Assembly (NCBI GenBank): GCA_934615635.1
Contig: CAKTTT010000120.1
Location: 1-7,321, forward strand
Source of the DNA: an uncultured Eubacteriales bacterium
GTDB lineage: Bacteria; Bacillota; Clostridia; Oscillospirales; Acutalibacteraceae
Reading direction: 5' to 3'
Length of the DNA stretch: 7,321 nt
The translations under genes were made by a program, and so were the position numbers. Positions 5,744-7,321 of this stretch are shown here, in pieces; positions within the stretch are counted from its first letter, which is position 1; every line of letters starts with the position of its first letter. The notes beneath the pieces are model-generated. The model was not told the origin of the DNA, did not search any database, and saw nothing but the letters and a program-made list of their open reading frames with translations.

Positions 5744-6168
5744 TTGAGTTCGGCGGGATCCCCCATTTCGCCATCGGAATTCGCCGCCGGAGATTTCCCG
5801 CGAGGAGAAGCCCTTACCTCTGAAAATCCGGTGCCGGTGACGAAGCCGGTGAAAAAGAAGGATATCCGGCATGGATTGGAAACGATCCTCCCAGCCGATT
5901 TGGCGGGCAAAAGAGTGAAGGAGATTTCCGGCGCTGTTGCGGGGCGGAGCCATGCGGGGATTGCGCCGTATGTGGGGGACGGCGGGGTAATGCGGGAGCG
6001 GCTGCTGAATCGCAGGGGGAAAGCATCTATCAAAAGGATACGGCGTTGGCGATCAACGCGGGAATCCGCGGGCAGGATGGTCTGCCCAATGAAGACCGGT
6101 TGCGCGCGGACGGCGGTTCGCCGGAGCTGCCAGCGGAGAAGATACGCGGTCTGCCGGCCCTCATGTGA
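5744..6168 (+). pseudogene. Possible frameshifted gene of unknown function
   Basis: From 5744 to about 6012 the frame beginning at 5744 looks coding, with mostly G/C-ending codons from about 5830 (passages such as KKKDIRHGLE, LPADLAGKRV and GDGGVMRERLLN). Past a run of five Gs at 6015-6019 that frame turns into Arg/Cys-rich text, while the frame one base earlier becomes protein-like (GESIYQKDTALAINAGIRG) and ends with TGA at 6166-6168. One extra G in the run would join the two into one product. No start has a convincing ribosome binding site: TTG 5744, GTG 5831, 5837 and 5849 and ATG 5990 are the options, and AGGAG at 5803-5807 is too far from GTG 5831. It may be a decayed gene, a real frameshift, a base-calling error or noncoding DNA. 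I recognise no domain. Confidence 0.3.
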
Positions 6169-6183
6169 TGGAAAAGGCTGTTT

Positions 6184-6202
6184 CCCGGGAGGGATCCCCG
6201 GG
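6184..6202 (+). promoter_or_regulatory. Hairpin just upstream of ecfA1
   Basis: CCCGGG at 6184-6189 can pair with CCCGGG at 6197-6202 around a 7-nt loop. It ends 14 nt before the AAGGA ribosome binding site (6217-6221). There is no T-tract, so it is not a classical terminator. No clear sigma-A promoter was found between the methyltransferase gene and ecfA1. Confidence 0.3.
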
Positions 6203-6231
6203 ACGATAAGCGATGGAAGGACGAACCATAT

Positions 6232-7068
6232 ATGGATATGATCACGGCCCAAGGCGTAATATTTCAATACGACAATCCCGAGGAAGCGCCCCGGCTGGTG
6301 CTGGAAGGGATTGACCTTTCCATTGAGAAGGGCTCCTTCGTGGCGCTGCTGGGCCATAACGGCTCTGGGAAATCCACCCTGGCCAAGCACTTCAACGCCA
6401 TGCTGCTGCCCACCGGCGGCCGGGTGCTGGTGGAAGGGATCGATACGGCGGAGGAGGAGCAGAAATATGAAATCCGCCGGATGGTGGGGATGGTGCTGCA
6501 GAACCCGGACAACCAGTTGGTTTCCACCATTGTGGAGGAGGACGTTGCCTTCGGCCCGGAAAACCTGGGGGTGCCGCCGGAGGAGATCCGGCGGCGGGTG
6601 GACGACGCTCTCCGGGCGGTGGATATGTACGATTACCGGGAACACGCGCCGGACAAGCTCTCCGGAGGTCAGAAGCAGCGGGTGGCGATAGCGGGGATTC
6701 TGGCTATGCAGCCGGACTGCATCGTATTGGACGAGCCCACCGCCATGCTGGATCCCAAGGGACGGCGGGAGGTGCTGGATACCATCCATCGGCTCAACCG
6801 GGAGCGGGGGATGACGGTGGTGCTGATTACCCATTATATGGACGAGGCGGCCGGAGCCGACCGGGTGGTGGTGATGGATGAGGGGCGGATTCTGATGGAC
6901 GCAGCGCCCCGACAGGTGTTCGCCCGGGTGGAGGAGCTGCGGGCGGTGGAGCTGGACGTTCCTCAGCCCACCGAGCTGTGCCACCTTCTGCGCAAGGCGG
7001 GCGTTCCGCTGCCCGAGGATGTGCTGACCGTAGAGGAATGCGTATCGGCCCTGTCCCTGCTGCTGTAA
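6232..7068 (+). CDS. ecfA1: ECF transporter ATPase EcfA1 (CbiO-type)
   Basis: EcfA1 is one of the two ATP-binding subunits of energy-coupling-factor importers, which serve interchangeable vitamin or metal S-components through the EcfT membrane subunit. The protein has 278 residues, typical for the family. Walker A is GHNGSGKST (41-49). The Q-loop segment LQNPDNQ (89-95), followed by DVAFGPENLG, is characteristic of EcfA rather than of other ABC ATPases. The ABC signature is LSGGQKQR (143-150), Walker B with its catalytic Glu is VLDEPT (165-170, D167/E168), and the switch His is H201. The C-terminal region beyond about 230 is the dimerising part of EcfA proteins. AAGGA at 6217-6221 is 10 nt before the ATG. 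ecfA2 follows 42 nt later. Confidence 0.95.
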   Translation: MDMITAQGVIFQYDNPEEAPRLVLEGIDLSIEKGSFVALLGHNGSGKSTLAKHFNAMLLPTGGRVLVEGIDTAEEEQKYEIRRMVGMVLQNPDNQLVSTIVEEDVAFGPENLGVPPEEIRRRVDDALRAVDMYDYREHAPDKLSGGQKQRVAIAGILAMQPDCIVLDEPTAMLDPKGRREVLDTIHRLNRERGMTVVLITHYMDEAAGADRVVVMDEGRILMDAAPRQVFARVEELRAVELDVPQPTELCHLLRKAGVPLPEDVLTVEECVSALSLLL

Positions 7069-7110
7069 AGGATGCGTTAAGAGATGTCAATAGGAAAGGA
7101 CTTCACAACC

Positions 7111-7321
7111 ATGTCCGTGATCGAAACCCGCAACCTGACCTATACGTATTCGCCCGGCACGCCCTTTGAAAAGACAGCCATGAAGGATGTGTCCCTCTCG
7201 GTGGAGCGGGGCGATTTTATCGGCGTGATCGGCCACACCGGCTCCGGGAAATCCACCCTGGTGCAGCATCTCAACGGGCTGCTGCGCCCCACCTCCGGCC
7301 CGGTGCTGCTGGTGGGAAAGG
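7111..7321 (+). CDS. ecfA2: ECF transporter ATPase EcfA2, 5' part only
   Basis: Only the first 70 codons are in the window; the gene runs off the right edge without a stop. The start ATG has AAAGGA (7095-7100) 10 nt upstream. The visible part holds the N-terminal strand (ETRNLTYTYSPGTPFEKTA, an EcfA2-like long first loop), Walker A at residues 41-49 (GHTGSGKST) and then LVQHLNGLLRPTSG. Full-length members have about 285 residues. The pair EcfA1-EcfA2 in this order is the standard Firmicutes arrangement, usually followed by ecfT and often truA, neither of which can be seen here. Confidence 0.92.
   Translation, partial: MSVIETRNLTYTYSPGTPFEKTAMKDVSLSVERGDFIGVIGHTGSGKSTLVQHLNGLLRPTSGPVLLVGK

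Noticed and set aside
5739..5767. TTGACT as a -35 box for ecfA1
   Set aside because: No -10 sequence resembling TATAAT occurs 16-18 bp downstream (the sequence there is CCCCATTT).
5500..6984. A 494-codon open frame on the minus strand
   Set aside because: It is the antisense shadow of ecfA1 continued into the gap. It has no recognisable domain, and its start lies inside the ecfA1 coding region.
1..7321. CRISPR arrays, tRNA or rRNA genes, insertion sequences, toxin-antitoxin pairs
   Set aside because: No regularly spaced repeats, no cloverleaf with acceptor pairing, no transposase motifs and no small paired genes were seen. The only sizeable repeat I noticed is the 68-bp pair.

Overview
The window looks like chromosome of a GC-rich member of the Firmicutes, most likely a clostridium of the Oscillospiraceae type. 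This rests on G/C-ending codons, consensus AGGA/GGAGG ribosome binding sites, the ruvC-ruvA-ruvB plus glmM housekeeping content, and a paired energy-coupling-factor (ECF) ATPase locus typical of Firmicutes. No sequence search was possible, so the taxon is an inference. Every recognisable gene is on the + strand.

Layout: positions 1-68 are an exact copy of 1326-1393 (end of ruvA plus start of the next gene), joined directly to a Rho-independent terminator (64-105). A good extended -10 promoter (128-156) follows and starts a tight gene cluster. Its order is ruvC (208-720, TTG start), ruvA (745-1347), a small membrane protein with a C-terminal zinc ribbon (1387-1743), ruvB (1762-2784), an 80-residue two-helix membrane protein (2812-3054), glmM (3142-4494) and an RlmI-like class I methyltransferase (4526-5389). 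Next comes about 840 bp with no convincing intact gene (5390-6231), then ecfA1 (6232-7068) and the first 70 codons of ecfA2 (from 7111, cut by the window edge).

Function: RuvA, RuvB and RuvC together migrate and cleave Holliday junctions. GlmM makes glucosamine-1-phosphate for UDP-GlcNAc and the cell wall. The methyltransferase probably modifies rRNA. EcfA1 and EcfA2 are the two ATPases of a vitamin/metal ECF transporter, whose EcfT membrane subunit would be expected just downstream. Two small membrane proteins of unknown role lie within the ruv-glmM cluster.

Most worth checking: (1) the 68-bp perfect repeat at the window start, which is either the scar of a 1,325-bp tandem duplication of ruvC-ruvA or an assembly artefact; (2) the 5390-6231 gap, which holds clustered hairpins and a coding-like stretch that one extra G in a G5 run would turn into a single frame; (3) the zinc-ribbon membrane protein between ruvA and ruvB. 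I did not find a clearly new defence or mobile system. The rest of the window is housekeeping.
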